Shown piece after piece: positions 24,201-39,451 of a DNA stretch of 64,000 nt. This DNA comes from Sinonovacula constricta (taxonomy: Eukaryota; Mollusca; Bivalvia; Cardiida; Solecurtidae). The position numbers were made by a program, and so were the translations under genes. The stretch is taken from the NCBI GenBank assembly GCA_007844125.1, contig CM017564.1, forward strand, positions 10,674,020 through 10,738,019, given 5' to 3'. The notes under the pieces are model-generated. The model was not told the origin of the DNA and ran no database searches. It saw only the letters and a list, made by a program, of their open reading frames with translations. Numbering within the stretch: the stretch's first letter is position 1; each line of letters opens with the position of its first letter.

Positions 24201-27200
24201 ATTTACGAATTCCTTTCACTGTGTCTTCAAAAGTTTATATGACTTTAACCAAAATTGTTTACACATATTTCAAAACGGATCTGTTTAAGGTACATAAACT
24301 AAAATGTTTCATAATTTGTGTACATAACAAAACTATGCCAAAATTAAAGCTAATTGGAATTGCAGCAATAAAAATTGAAAGATGAAAAAGAGAAAGTTTA
24401 CATTCTTTCTATCTGTGAAAGGGTTAATGTGCTTAAATGCCACTATCAATTTACGAATATGTTTGCAAGAAATGAAATAGACACTATGAAGATTACAAGG
24501 GACACATATGTAATTATAGGAGTTCTTCTGAGGAAATATTTTCCGTGTATTTTCAGTATTTATTGTAGCCTAATCATAAAACATACGTAAAAGAATGGTA
24601 GTCTAGCAGCTTTAATAACAAAATATTCATTAACAAATTTTAAGTTGGTTAAAGCCATTATACCGCTGTCATAGGCGTTGTTGTACCTTTTCCGAGACAG
24701 TTTTAAATCGTTTTTGATGTTGTTGTTGTTGAAAATCAATTCTAAAAACTATTTCAACGATAGACTGTACGAAATGTAAACCAAAATACATATTTACAGA
24801 TAAAAATGTCCCAAACACTAAGATATAAATGCTTATTAGCTTTATGATTCGAACCCGGAAACTATTTGCACTCTGCAGATTGCGAGTACTAATAGTAAAG
24901 TCTTAATAATGCCAGTTTAGTGTTCCTTTAACGCCATTATACGTTGCAATCGGAACGATAAAAATAACCATTATATATTTTGAAATATATTATTGTGCGC
25001 ATATTTCCCCGTATGGACTTAAGTCAGGTCCAGTAACAGGCAAAACGATATTGTTTTGCTAGTATTTGCACCACATAAATTTTGTTTTTATTGTTTTGTA
25101 ACGAGGAAATGCTTTTCGAGAGATTTTGTCTTTAAACCCAGAGATAGATATCATCAAAAGTCTCATTGTAAACAGACTAGTGTTTGTTTTAATAAGTCTA
25201 ATTGTATACAGAATAGTTTTTTTTGTTTTAATAATTTTATTTTCATCCAGCGTTATTATTGCCATAGGAACGGTTGTGCCGTTATCCGTCAATGTGGATA
25301 AAGATTTGATCCAATGAGGGCTAAACGTGTTTTTCCAATCATGTGTGCCAAACACGTCTTGTTTATATTGTTTTGTTTCAACAACATTATGTTGTTGCTG
25401 TTTTTTATTTTACACATATAAGGTCTTCAGACTTAGAGTAAGACGTCCTCAAAAGACTTTATACTAGACTATTAATGTAGACAGACAGTTTTGGCATCCA
25501 TGTAATTATATAATAGAATCATATAATTATTTAACATAAGCTTATAATTATAAATTATAATTGCGAAATGATTTGTCTTCAGTATTTGATCTATATGTCT
25601 GGGCATGGCTATATCCCGAAACGTTCTTGTTCCGTTTTTATCTAAAAGGGTTATGAAGGATAGTCCTAGTTTATCTGTTCATGGAGATATATCTGTCTTG
25701 ATCTGTCTTAATTTTAGTAAAATGTCATTCAATCGAAAGAACACGTTACGAATGAGTTCTTCATTGTCCCTCATGTGACGATTGTAGCTGTAATATCATG
25801 GAACTAATCTCCGTATCTGTTTCAATGCATTTTGAAATGATTTAGTTATGCTGTCTATCAATTATGCTTGTATTCTTCCATTAATTCAAACACTAGATAT
25901 ATAAAACCCGAAGTAATTATCTTTGCTTAGTCAGCCCCCAATGTCACAAACATATCCAGCGAATATGAATAGACAGCATTTTATTAATACATTTTAATGA
26001 CGATGGGAGAAAAAATGATCGAAAGATTTATGTTCTCTTTACTTCGGTGATATCAAGTCCTATATGAAGTCGTATCAAAAGCAAAAAGTATTAATTGTTC
26101 TTGTATTCATTGAACCAGGCACCTCTCAGTGCCAGTGCGTTAATAATTCTTTATACACGCCTTTTTATATCCTTTACATTGCAAAAATGAAAGCTGTCTT
26201 TCTGTTCCTTATTCCAAACGCCTGACGGAAGTTCACATTGTCACATATAACGTATAACGAATGCAGAATCCATAAAATTGCTTACTGGTAAGCAACTGGT
26301 ATCTTTGAATTCATAGTTAGTCTGTCACAACAAGAATAGGAGAGACATTAATAAAATCAACTGAACAACGCAGGTGGATACCTTTAAGTAGAATAACGTT
26401 GAACAGCATTTAAACCACAAAAATGTGCGTACCAAGATTCAGTAGCTCAGTCAGGAGAGCACTGGACAGCATATCAATAATACTGACTGGATTCAAACAA
26501 ATGTCTTCACCGAAAGGTTTCTTTTCAAATATACTTGCTAATAAATATCTTATCATCATGGAATAGATAGGCGATGACTATTCTATGCGATGTTGCAGGT
26601 GTGTTCCTATAACAGGTATAAAGTCTTTGTGTACGTGTAAAGCTTTATGGTTAAGTTATTTGAAGCTCTGCGAATGTAACTTTCTTTTCCAACTTCCTTA
26701 TGATGCTGAACATCGTGACATAAAATAAACATTATTCATTGAAATCATATGACTGCTTACAACAATGGAAGGGCTTTAAATACAATGCAACAGTTAAAAA
26801 TATAAAAGACAGACAATTCGTGTCATGGTCTGTTTGGCTTTCACAGTATAACCAGATTATTTCAAAGTTAGTTTTTGCGACATATTATTGAGGTTGTTTG
26901 AATCCGTCAGCGGGATTGGTTAGGCTTCTTTCAATAGTTCACAAATTGGAAATGTAAATGATAGCCTTATACAAGTCTATCACTACAATAAATCGACTTC
27001 TATATTTCAAGAGGAATATATTGTAGTCATTTTCGAGGTTAGAATAATGTCAGTTTGCTTAGATTCTTCAGTGAAAGCATTTAGAAAGCTAGGGATCTTC
27101 CATTTAGTAAACATTTTTAGGTCTATGTGGAATAGTAATTGATAAAAAGTACACAGCAAAAATTGAGCTGCTACTCCAAAACATAACTGTGTGTTTATGT

Positions 27201-30200
27201 TCCATTTTGTGACATTTAACAACTTTTATACATTGGCAACATTGTATTTCTTTCAAAGAAATTATCGTTAAAATTGCTATACATTTCAAATTTTGACACC
27301 TCTAAACGTATGAAGAAAAGATGTACAGCGTTATTCCAAATGATTATTTTACATCTTTTATAAACTGTGCAAGAAATCAAAAGTGCTTGATTTAATAACG
27401 CTTTAGTGAGAGCATTTGATTGACAAAAGTCATGCCATGATGGTAGTAGTCTTACACATAATTTAGTTGCATTTTTCTAGTTGACAAATAAGAAATTCAA
27501 ACAATTTTTTAAAAATCATCAATCCTGAAACAAATGGCTTTCTACAATGAATTGAAACCTTTTACATGATTTTTTTACTTGTTTTCTTTATAACGGTGAC
27601 AATTGATCGCGAGGCAAATGCTCACAGTGGCACATTTGCCATTTTTTATCTTTATTGCCAAAAGGAATCGTTCACACATCTCAAAATATTTATTTATAGT
27701 ATGATACCGTCTAAATTTTAGAAGTCTTCATTTTTTATTTAGTTTAACATTCAAATATCTGTTCGTGTCAACCAGTATAATGGCATATTATATCGATACT
27801 CGACCTTTAAAACAACTTTTAAAAATAATATGACAGGGTTTCTGGAGAATTTCGTGATGGATTAAAATATAAACTAGCACTAGACAAACATTTTAGTTGC
27901 ATATAAAAAACTAGGGCGAAACATTATACAAACATCAATTGTTGTACTCCACGAGACACAGCTGTATGTTGTTGAGTTGATAATCAACGGATATATTTGA
28001 ACTTAGATTTAAACAACAAATAACATCTGCGTTGTACTTTTTGTACAACGAAATAGAATCTGATTCATAAATCAATGATAAACTAATTATAAATCACATT
28101 TTGAGAACTATACTTACATGACGAAAACTTGTCTGTGTAAAAACTGACGTACATTTTCATAATCGTAAATATCAAAACTTATAAAAATAATGATTTTTAT
28201 CATACATATTTTAATTTTCTAAGATTGATAGAATATGACACATTTACAGTTTGTATGTATTTTATCTACAATCAAGTGTCACATAATATCAACCCAAACA
28301 GCATGGCAACACTAATGTATATGTACTTTTAATAATTACATGTTCAAGGTCACAGAGCACTAGAAAATCAGAAAATTATACATGTATAATTATTTTAAAT
28401 TCATGAAGTGTGAGTCTATGTTAAAATGGAAATATAAATCTATACCTACGGCATTGAAACAATGCAACTGAATGTCAAACAAGTTAAAACAAATGTAATA
28501 AAGACTGACTAAAGCAATAACAATTGCCTCATTATTGGAACCGTCGACCCCTTCAAAATAATAAAACTGAGCTGTATGAAAACATTGAGCAATTGCAATG
28601 AATAATAAACTACATGAGACCTGCAATCGTTAAAGCGATGGACGTTCAAACAGTAGGATCCAGTAAGAATTCCACAAAAAAAGCATTATTTTTATTTTTG
28701 TCCGATAACATGGTGTGCCTGAATCAGACTAGTACCTTTTCTTGTACCATTTAAAACTGGCAATGAAAAAAATTCTTCTGTTGTTCGTATTTATCTTTAT
28801 CATGGTTTAAAAGTATTTTACACAAAAAAATCTATAGATAATATAGATATTATTATTATTATATAAATAATTTCGTTTGTACATACTTTTAATGTTTATT
28901 ATACGACGGTGACGTTTATAAGCATGTACTAACGATAAAGTATGAGATTGCTTTAAAGCGATTCCATCGGATTTGTGTAAATCTACTTTTATAGTGTTTT
29001 TGTTTATTCTAATTGTACAAATATTTTGTAATATTAAATTATAACAGATAAAAACAAAAATCAATAAAACAAATAATAATGAATTCCAAACTCAACAAAA
29101 AGAGTTTTAGCAACGTTATTATTGATTAATAACATTAATTATTAACATTTATATTTACAATATTTAGTATCATATTATACTATTTATGTAAAAAGGTGTT
29201 TATGAAGCATTTCAAATGCTGATCTTCTTAAAACTATATCAATGTCCATAAAAGAATTATAACCAAGCATCAATGTATTTTTATGTAGCAACACATATAT
29301 AGCTTTATTTAATTTAAGCCCAGTTGCAATACCAAGCACATGACGATATCTTCAATGAATTAAAACAGGGTTTAGCATGTTACTTATGATGATGACACGG
29401 ACAAAAAGAACGAACATCAAAATGATGAGATGATCAGAATGATAAAAGAGACTCTGCTTTTCTTTGGTGAGAGGATTGATATTGATATATTCTCTTTGTT
29501 TCGAAAAAAATAATAATTGTTTATATCAAAAGCATCATTCAAATGAGAATGCCTTATAAAGCAACGTTATATTATTTCGTTCGATTTTGTTTCTAAATAC
29601 ATCGCAGCGACTAGTAATGATCATTATAGTGAATATATTTTAGTGTTGCCGGATCATCAGCCCACTGCAGATCTGCTCCAAGACTTTCAGACAATATCGG
29701 TCAGAGGTTGTTACAGGCCGGCAACCCTTTTATACATTTTTTATATCAGCTTTAATGTAAAATGCTAAAAATTCAACGAAAATATGTTCCGATATATGTT
29801 AAATTATTAGTGCTGCCGGCGTACATTTATGTGAAGGTATTTGAAGAAAGTAAAACTCGCAAAGGTGTTGATAATTCAAGAAATAGCAGGTTTTAATTAT
29901 GGTACTAAAATATTATTATGGCAGCAGCTGACATTTACCGCAAGTTTGATGTCAAAAGCTTTTTTATATGTTAAAAACACATTATTTATGTCAAAAACAC
30001 GTTATTTTTATGTCATTCAGCATATTGTGCATAGTTTTTTAGTATTTTGATTGAATTCGTGAGACGAAATGTATATTACGCTAAGTCATTAAACTGTCAA
30101 CACCGATTTGTAGATATATAATCGTATCTCATTGCAAATAAAGCTATTTAATGCATTTGTAATTACTTTTACAACAACTGCAAAGTTAATGTTAAGAGGT

Positions 30201-30203
30201 AGT
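19724..30203 (+). repeat. Macrosatellite unit, copy 3
   Basis: Third copy, with the longest AGT tract (19853-21306). From the tract to about 22440 its flank follows a subtype shared with copy 6, for example ATGCCACTTTACAAG after the tract and an altered block around 22080-22240. After that it reads like copies 1, 2 and 4 up to about 25075, then becomes almost identical to copy 5 (42845 onward) as far as about 27680. About 200 bp present in copy 5 (45825-46040) is missing near 28065. The sequence is unit-type throughout, with no stable reading frame. Confidence 0.92.
19853..21306 (+). repeat. Expanded AGT/ACT tract with higher-order structure, copy 3
   Basis: The longest tract, about 1.45 kb. 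The AGT matrix is organised into larger blocks that end in the marker GTGTGGCAGTAG, seen near 20272, 20586 and 20999 (spacings of about 314 and 413 bp). GTTGTTGTTGTTGT islands occur at about 20391-20407, 20753-20772 and 21133-21148. This indicates duplication of blocks several hundred bases long in addition to simple slippage. Confidence 0.96.
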
Positions 30204-30280
30204 AAAAGAATATGTATAAATCGTTGCTGCTGTTGTAAATGTAGCAGTAGAAGAAGAAGTAGTAGTAGGGAGGGAAATGT

Positions 30281-30415
30281 ACTAGTAGTTGTAGAAGTAG
30301 TAATAGTAGTAGTAACAGTAGTAACAGTAGTAGTAGTAGTAGTTTGGTAGTAGTAATAGTAGTATTGGCAGTAATAGTAGTAGTAGTAGTAGTAGTAGTG
30401 GTAGTAGTAGTAGTT

Positions 30416-30448
<33 letters not shown>

Positions 30449-30468
30449 AAAGTAGTTGTAGTAGTAAA

Positions 30469-30501
<33 letters not shown>

Positions 30502-30513
30502 GGTGGTTATAGT
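30281..30513 (+). repeat. Contracted AGT/ACT tract, copy 4
   Basis: Shortest tract of the six. It ends in a short GGT run before the common exit sequence ATAGTACTTGCAC. Part of the usual leader, including GTCGTATAGATTATAC, is deleted, so the loss extends beyond the triplets. Confidence 0.95.
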
Positions 30514-33500
30514 ACTTGCACTAGTACTTTACCTTTTAGCATAAATATTTAAAAGCAACTTAATAAACTTTGACCTAGTCGCTTTAAATAAACTTACACA
30601 ATGTACACTTTATACATGTTAATGACGCAAGCAAGTTTATGTCTTTATTTGAATATGTTTTCCTAGGACAACAGTTTTAATAATCATTCATAAGATATAT
30701 ATTCTGCTATTATGGAACATTTTTGTATTAAATTCGAAATCCATATTTGTACACAGGCATGTTTCGTTGTTTTTATTGCGTTTTCTTGGAAAGAGAGACA
30801 GTCGATAGATACGGCTTTATCCTGTAAACTTGTTGATACTAAAAACCCGACAACCCGAAACAAGATATGCATTTGCATTTCATAGATATAAACGTTGATA
30901 ACTGTAATGATGAACATTAAGTTTATGCACGATGTGTTTGTATTTTCACAGTATAGTTCTTGTTACATTAACTTTATGCCCTCTAGTTATGTTGCGTCCA
31001 TTAAAACGCAATTATGTTTGTCAAACAAGACTGCATAGGGACCAGTACGCACTTACAGATGTAGATGAAATATTTCTCAGGGCAAATAATAAAACATTTT
31101 CAAAACTAAAATATGCCTACAAAACAAAACAAACTTTAACAAAGATTAAACTATAAACAATCACACATTTTCTGCAACACGTAATACTTAATTAACATGA
31201 TTGTATATTCAATGCTTAAGTTATCTGACATATGACAGTTAAAAAGTATGATCGTGGTTTACACATTGCACAGATTGGTTTGATGCACAATAAGCGAATA
31301 ATAATTATTTAAAATTCCGTAACATAACGTCGTTCTTCAAATCATGGAACAGGACCGTTATTAAAGTACACGATAAATCTATCAGCATCCAGTTCTTGTT
31401 AAAATCTTTCAACAAGATAGTTACAAAGTCTAGCTGAATTTACGATTGTTTTAAAACTTATGCTTGCGCTTACGACTATGTTAATCTACAAGAAAGTTGT
31501 GAAAGGTATATATTAAACGTAGTTTATGAAGTCAACCTTAGACATATTAACCTAAAACTGCTCTGAATCTAGTTTAGTATCATTATAGACATTGTGTTCA
31601 TTCAATAAAAATGGATTAAAGGACATTCAATTTCTGCAATTATAAATGTTGACATTGTACCTAAAATGTATTATGCAGTGGACTGTAGACCCTGTAATAT
31701 CGGACGTGGATATGTTACTTCGTAAAGATAATCATATTTGCTCCCTATTTGCTGTGGACCGAATTAAGTGTACATTGAAACGTCTCTATAAATAGAATCG
31801 GTAGTAAAATATTGCATATTCCTATATAATTCATGTAGTATATAAAAAGTGTGTTGTGTTTGAAAAAAGCAATACCAGGCTATGCGGTAAACACTCCCTG
31901 TTATCGAGGAGAATCCTGTGATCCATCCTCATTATGATTTTGATCACAAAATTAGAGTAATGACATCCGGTGAAATAATACTGAAACATTGTGTAACTGC
32001 GTGGGTTGTCTGAAAATAATTGGTCTGAAAATATGAGACGTAAAACATAAAGAAAATCGATACTGTAACTTGGTTATCAAATTTCAAGTTCAGTAGCCAC
32101 TTTAGGTTGACCTTATTTATATAGGTATAACTATTTCTAATCACATACGAGCCGTTTGCAAAATTTTTAAAAGAAGAAAAGACCTTTTAAACCAATTTTG
32201 TTACCTGAACAACGTAAAAATGTTTCCTTGCCATATGGTAGTATACAAATAGCAATACAAAACTGCAATAAATACACACAATAAATTTTAATCTTATCAA
32301 GATATTTCCCATTTCTTCGTGATTAATTCGAACGATCATGATGAAGGGTTATATTTAGCATAGCTTTTTTTGCCTGTTATACGTTATCACAACATGATAA
32401 TTTTTTTGTCAACTTAACTTATATATGTAGTTATTAAACTTAGTTTAGTCATAAAAGCAAACGGCATTTATACACGTATTATATTTTTTTAATTGTGTGA
32501 TTTAAATTGTCAATCTAAGCTACGATAAAATGTCGCACTTTCTCCTTTACCTTGGGTGAAAGAACTGTCGGAATCATACCAGACGTGTTTCTAGATATGA
32601 TAGTGCATAAAGGACAAACATCTCTTATATAGGCCTAAAAATTATACAACTTAGACAGATGATGAAAACAAAATGTATTCACAGTCTAAATATCGACATC
32701 AATTATTCTTTTGTCGGGGTTGCTTTTTCAATACATATTTAATTATACAATTCAGACAGGTAATGAAGACATATTCTAGTCAGTTAAAATATAGAGTTTT
32801 CTATGTTTTGTAGGTGTTTTTTGTACATTTTCAATAGGAAAATAAGAAACAAATCCTATAAGAATTACCACAGATATCTGTATCTGACCCCCCCCCCCCC
32901 CCTCTAGATAAAAAGGCACACAGAGTAAAGTTCAAAGTGACACAAAAACACCAGGACGAAGCATTACCCACAAAAACAAGAACAACTTTCTTTTCAACAG
33001 AACATCTTTGGAATTTCAACCTCAAAAATGATCATTATTAAGATAAAAACATTCTTGAAGAAAAAAGACTTTATACACAAGCTGTGCTTGGCGTTGGTCA
33101 TGTCTGTGATACTTCTTTACATTGGAAATTTACATTGGAACCTGCAAGAATAACACGAGGCACTATACATGGTACATGCGTCCGGGATAACAAGTGTAGG
33201 GTCTTAATTTGTGACATTAAGACCGACCATATCAATATCATTCATTCAAAGTTCTATAACATTTAAGACCCTCCTTTTTACTGCATTATTAATAAGACTG
33301 TATAAAAAGCAATTGGACTTATACAAACAATATGGACCATGAAATGTTATTGACATTCATTCTAATGTAGAACAAGCTGAGCGCTTTATCGTCCTTTTAA
33401 GTTTGTGAAAGAGAATCTGTAGGAACATTCGGAAATGGCAGAAATAGTGTATTCGTTATAGATTATCTGTAAGTGACCTTAACTTTTAGAAGGCAACAAA

Positions 33501-36500
33501 CATGTATTCAGACTTGAAATTTGAAGTTCCTTTTGTGTTTTAGTCCTAATTATTTACGAATTCCTTTCATTGTGTCTTCATAAGTTTATACGACTTTAAC
33601 CAAAATTGTTTACACATATTTCAAAACGGATCTGTTTAAGGTACATAAACTAAAATGTTTCATAATTTGTGTACATAACAAAACTATGCCAAAAATTAAA
33701 GCTAATGTGGAATTGCAGCAATAAAAATTGAAAGATGAAAAAGAGAAAGTTTACATTCTTTCTATCTGTGAAAGGGTTAATGTGCTTAAATGCCACTATC
33801 AATTTACGAATATGCTTGCAACAAATGAAACAGACAATATGAAGACATACAAGGGACACATATGTAATTATAAGAGTTGTTCTGAGAAAATATTTTCCGT
33901 GTATTTTCAGTATTGTAGCCTAATCATAAAACATACATAAAAGAATGGTAGTCTAGCAGCTTTAATAACAAAATATTCATTAACAAATTTTAAGTTGGTT
34001 AAAGCCATTATACCGCTGTCATAAACGTTGTTTTACCTTTTCCGAGACAGTTTCAAATCGTTTTTGTTGTTGTTGTTGTTTAAAATCAATTCTAAAAACT
34101 ATTTCAACGATAGACTGTACGAAATGTAAACCAAAATATATATTTACTGATAAAAATGTCCCAAACACTAAGATATAAATGCTTATTAGCTTTATGATTC
34201 GAACCCGGAAACTATTTGCACTCTGCAGACTGCGAGTTCTAATAGTGAAGTCTTAATAATGCCAGTTTAGTGTTCCTTTAACGCCATTAAACGTTGCAAT
34301 CGGAACGATAAAAATCACCATTAAATATTTTGAAATATTTTAATGTGCTCATATCCTCCCGTATGGATTTAAGTCGGGCTCAGTAACGGGCAAAACGATA
34401 TTGTTTTGCTAGTATTTGCACCACATAAATTTTGTTTTTGTTGTTTTGTAACGAGGAAATGTTTTTCGAGAGATTTTATGTCTTTAAACTCAGAGACAGA
34501 CATCATTAAAAGTATCATTGTGAACAGACTAGTTTTTGTTTTAGTAAGTCTAATTGTAGAAAGAATTGTCTTTTGTTTTAATAATTTAATTTTCATCAAG
34601 CATTATTGCGATCGGAAGGATTTCACGTTCAGATTTCAATACAACATTTGTTATAACTTTGAAAGGTTTTGCGGTTATCCGTCAATGTGGATTAAAATTT
34701 TCTCCAATCCGGGCTAAAAGTATTTTGCCACGCATTTGTGCCAAATACGTCTTGTTTTTATTGTTTGTATCAACAACATTATGTATATAGAACGTTATTT
34801 TACATATATTATGTCTTTAGACTGAGACGACTTCAAAAAGACTATACTAGACAGTTTTTGCATCCATGAAGTTATATAATAGAATCATATAATTATTTAA
34901 CATTAGCTTGTAATTATATATTATAATTGCGAAATGATTTGTCTTCAGTATTTGATCTATATGTCTGGGTATGGCTAATGTCCCAAAACGTTCTTTGTTT
35001 CGTTTTTATCTAAAAGGGTTATGAAGGATGGTCCTAGTTTATCTGTTCATGGAGATATATCTGTCTGGATCTGTCTAAATTTAAGTCAAATGTCATTCAA
35101 TCGAAAGAACACTTTTCGAATGATTTCTTCATTGTCCGTCATGTGACGATTGTAGTCTGTATAGAACTTATGTCACTATCTGTTTCAATGCATTTCGAAA
35201 TGATTTAGCTATGCTGTCTATCAAGGATGCTTGTATTGTTCCATTAACTCAAACACTAGATATATAAAACCCGAAGTAATGATCTTTGCTTAGTCAGCCT
35301 CCAATGTCACAAACATATTTAGCGAATACGAATAGACAGTATTTTAATTAATACATTTAAATGACGATGGGAAAAAGAAACTGTTCAAAAGATTTATTAT
35401 CTCTTTACTTCATTGATATCAAGTTTCATATGGAGTCGTATCAAAAGCAAAACGTATTAATTGTTCTTGTATTATTTGAACCAGGCACCTCTCGAGTTAC
35501 AATCCAAGGCGTAAATAATTCTTGATACACGCCTTTTTATATCCTTTACATTGAACAAATAAAAAGTTATCTTTCTGTTCCATATTCCACACGCCTGTCG
35601 GAAGTTCACATTGTCACATATATCGAATGCAGAATTCTACTCAATAATATCAATATATTTTAATGTATTACCATAAAAATTATTGTTGCACATCTATGTA
35701 TCTGTAAGTCTTCTTGCTTACTCACTCCATAAAATTGCTTAAGAGAACTGGTATCTTTGAATTCATAGTCAGTTTGTCACAACAAGATAGGCCCGACATT
35801 AACAAAATCAACCGAAAAGCGCAGGTCGATACCTATAAGTAGAGTAACGTTGAACAGCATTCAAACCACAAAAATTTCCGTACCAAGATTCAGTAGCTCA
35901 GTCACGAGAGTACCGGACAGCATATAAATAATACTGATTGGATTCAAACAAATGTCTTCACCGAAAGGTTTCTTTTTAAATACTTGCTAATAAATATCTT
36001 ATCGTCATGGAATAGATAAGCGATGACTATTCTTTGCGATGTTGCAGGTGTGTTCCTATAACAGGTATAAAGTCTTTACGCGTAAAGCTTTATGGCTAAG
36101 TTCATTTGAAGCCCTACGAATGTTACTTTCTTTTCCAACTTCCTTATGATGCTGAACATCATGACATAAACTATACATTATTCATTGAAATCATATGACT
36201 GCTTACGGCAATGGATGGAAGGGCTATAAATACAATGTAACAGTTTAAAACAAAAAACACAGACAATTCGTGTCATGGTCTGTTTGGCTTTCACAGTATA
36301 GCCAGATAAAAGTTTAGAATCAAAGTTAGTTTTTGCGACACATTATTGGGGTTGTTTGGATCCGTCAGCGGGATTGGTATGGCTTCTTTCAAATAGTTCA
36401 CAAAGATGGAAGTGTAAATGATAGACTTATACCAAGTTTATCACTACAATAGATCGACTTCTATATTTCAAGAGGTATAGATTTTGGTCATTTTGTTCCA

Positions 36501-38095
36501 TTTTCTGATTTAATAACTCTTTAGTGAGAATATTTGATTGACAAAAGTCATGCCATGATAGTAGTAGTCTTACACATAATTTAGTTGCATTTTTCCAGTT
36601 GACAAATAACAAATTAAAACAATTTTATAAAATCATCAATCCAGAAATAAATGTTTTCCTACTATGAATTAAAACCTTCTACATGGCCTTTTTTACTTGT
36701 GTTCTTTATAACAGTGACAATTTATCGCGAGGCAAATACTCACAGTGGCACATTTGCCAGTTTTTCATCTATACTGCCAAGAAATCGTTCACAAATCTTA
36801 AAATATTCATTGAGCAATAATATGGTACAGGCTAAATTTTAGAATTTCTCATTTTTTATTCATTTATATATTTGTTCATGTAAACCAGCTTAATGACATA
36901 TCATATCGATACTCGGCCTTTAAAACAACATTTAAAAATAATATGACAAGGTTTCGAGAGAATTTCATGATGGATTAAAATATAAACTAGCACTAGACAA
37001 ACATTCAAGTTGCATATAAATAAAACTAGGACGAAACATTATATTAATATCAATTGTTGTACTCCACGAGACACAGCTTCATGTTGTTGAGTTGATAATC
37101 AACGGATATATTTGAACAACAAAATAACATCTGCGATGTACTTTTTTGTACTGCGAAATAAAATCTGTTTTTGTTGGGATATTACGAACATGTTATTAAG
37201 TGTACTTTAAGTCGTGTCTTGGTCTAGTTTAAGATAATTTACAAACATACTAATAGAACTCAATTTTTATAATGTCAAGGGGGTAGTACCTCAATGTTGT
37301 TGACGTTTTTACTACAAGTATTAAGGTTTTGCTAGACGTTAAAATGTATACAATAAATATTTTAACTAATTATAAATCACATTTTGAGAACTATACTTAC
37401 CCGGCAAAAAAACTTGTCTGTGTAAAAAATGACGTACATTTTTATAATTGTACATATCGAAACTCTAAAAGATAATGGTACATATTTTTACTTTCTAAGA
37501 CTAATATAATATGACAAATTTACAGTTTGTATATGTTTTATCTACAATCAAGTGCCATATAATATCAACCCAAACAGCATGGCAACAGTAAGGTATATGT
37601 ACTTTTAATAATTATATGTTCAACGTCACAGAGCACTAGAAAAAACAGAAACTTATACATATATAATTATTTCTAATTAATGCAGTGTGAGTCTTTGTTA
37701 CAAGGCAATAAATAAATTTATACCTACGGCATTGAAACAATGCAACTGAATGTCAAAACAAATTAAAACAAATGTCAAAATGTCAAAATGTCAAAGTGAT
37801 GATGCCATCAGCAATGTGCATATGTTAATACTTTGAGAATAAAGTCATCATAAAATTGAAGTATGGCAACAATTAATAATTATGTGACTTCAAATAGTTC
37901 GTGTCTTTATATACACTGTGTCTTCATATGTCTTTGTATACATATTATGGTCTACTTAAAATATGCATTATATGTATTATTTATGTACTTCATATATTCT
38001 TATACTCGTGTTAATTTTTATTATATATATTTTTGTAATATTTACCGTTGAGAATATTGCGAGTTGTGAAGTATTATTTTAATCATAACTTCTTT

Positions 38096-38110
38096 GGGGG
38101 GGGGGGGGGG
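38096..38110 (+). repeat. G-run, copy 4
   Basis: Fifteen consecutive Gs at a site where copy 1 has six (9362-9367) and copy 5 has a five-G run broken by T upstream. This is a mononucleotide expansion specific to this copy. It could be partly a sequencing-length artefact. Confidence 0.85.
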
Positions 38111-39102
38111 CTATTGTAATATTCAACAGTAACTTAAAGTATAAAGTATCATTTATTTATAATATTTGGAATATTTAAAAAAACAGATCAGATTGGTAAA
38201 CGAGAGTCTACTTTCCTTTGGAGAGAGTATGGATAAATCATTTTTTTTCGAAAAAAATAATAATTGTATATATCAAAAGCATCATTCAAATGAGAATGCC
38301 TTATGAAGACAACGTTATATTATTTCGTTCGTTTTTGTTACTAAATACATCGCAGCGACCAGTAATGATCATTAAAGTGAATATATTTTAGTGTTGCCGA
38401 ATCATCAGCCCACCACAGATCTGCTCCAAGACTTTCAGACAGTATCAGTCAGAGGTGTTACAAGTCGGCGACTCTACCACTATGTCACGGCTGTCCTTTT
38501 CTACATTATTGTATATCGGCTTTAATGTAATATGCTTACAATTCAGCGAATTTCTACAAATATGTTCCAATATATGTTAAATTAGTGCCGCCGGCGTACA
38601 TTTATGTAAAGGTATTTGGAGAAAGTAAAACTCGCAAAGGTGTTGGTAATTCAAGTTGGAAAATAGCGGGTTTTAATTATGGTACTAAAATTTTACTATG
38701 GCAGCAGCTGACAGTTACCGCAAGTTTGATGATAAAAGCTTCTTTCTATGTCTAAAACACGTTATTTATGTCAAAAACACGTTATTTTATGTCATTTAAC
38801 CTATTATGCATAGTTGTTTAGTATTTTGAACAAATTGGTGAGTCTAAATTTATATTACGCTTTGTCATTAAACTGTCAACACCGATTTGTAGATATATAA
38901 TCGTATTTCATTGCAAATAAACCTTTTTGATGCTTTTATAATTACTTTTACAACAATTGCAAAGTAAAAGTTAAGAGGTAGAAGAAGCATATGTAGAAAT
39001 CGTTGCTGTTGTTGTAAACGTAGCAGTAAAAGAAGAAGTAGGGAGGGAAGCACAAAATGTAGTAGTCGTATAGATTATACTAGATGTGGTACTGGTATAA
39101 GT

Positions 39103-39244
39103 ACTAGAAGTAATAGTAGTAATAGAAATAACATTAGTAGTATTTGTAGTAGCAGAAGTATTAGTAATAGTGCTAGTAGTAGTAGTAGTAAAAGTAGTAG
39201 TAGTAGTATTGGCAGTAATAGTATTAGTAATAGTAGTAGTAGTG

Positions 39245-39295
<51 letters not shown>

Positions 39296-39337
39296 ATAGT
39301 ATTAGTAGTGGTAATAGTAGTAGTAGTAGTAGTAGTG

Positions 39338-39428
<91 letters not shown>

Positions 39429-39451
39429 TAGTAGTAATAGTGGTAGTAGCA
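39103..39451 (+). repeat. AGT/ACT trinucleotide tract, copy 5
   Basis: Tract of about 350 bp with long pure AGT stretches at 39251-39294 and 39347-39423, and a few AAT and GGT interruptions. Confidence 0.97.

Larger units (their letters stand above)
30204..38982 (+). repeat. Macrosatellite unit, copy 4
   Basis: Fourth and shortest copy (8.8 kb). The AGT tract is short (30281-30513), and part of the leader around it is missing. The 3' half matches copy 1 most closely. Compared with copy 1 it has lost about 200 bp near 36508 and about 890 bp near 37790; the second loss removed one tRNA-like relic and the GAT tract. A 15-base G-run lies at 38096-38110 where copy 1 has six Gs (9362-9367). The remainder is AT-rich unit sequence without a credible gene. 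Confidence 0.92.
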
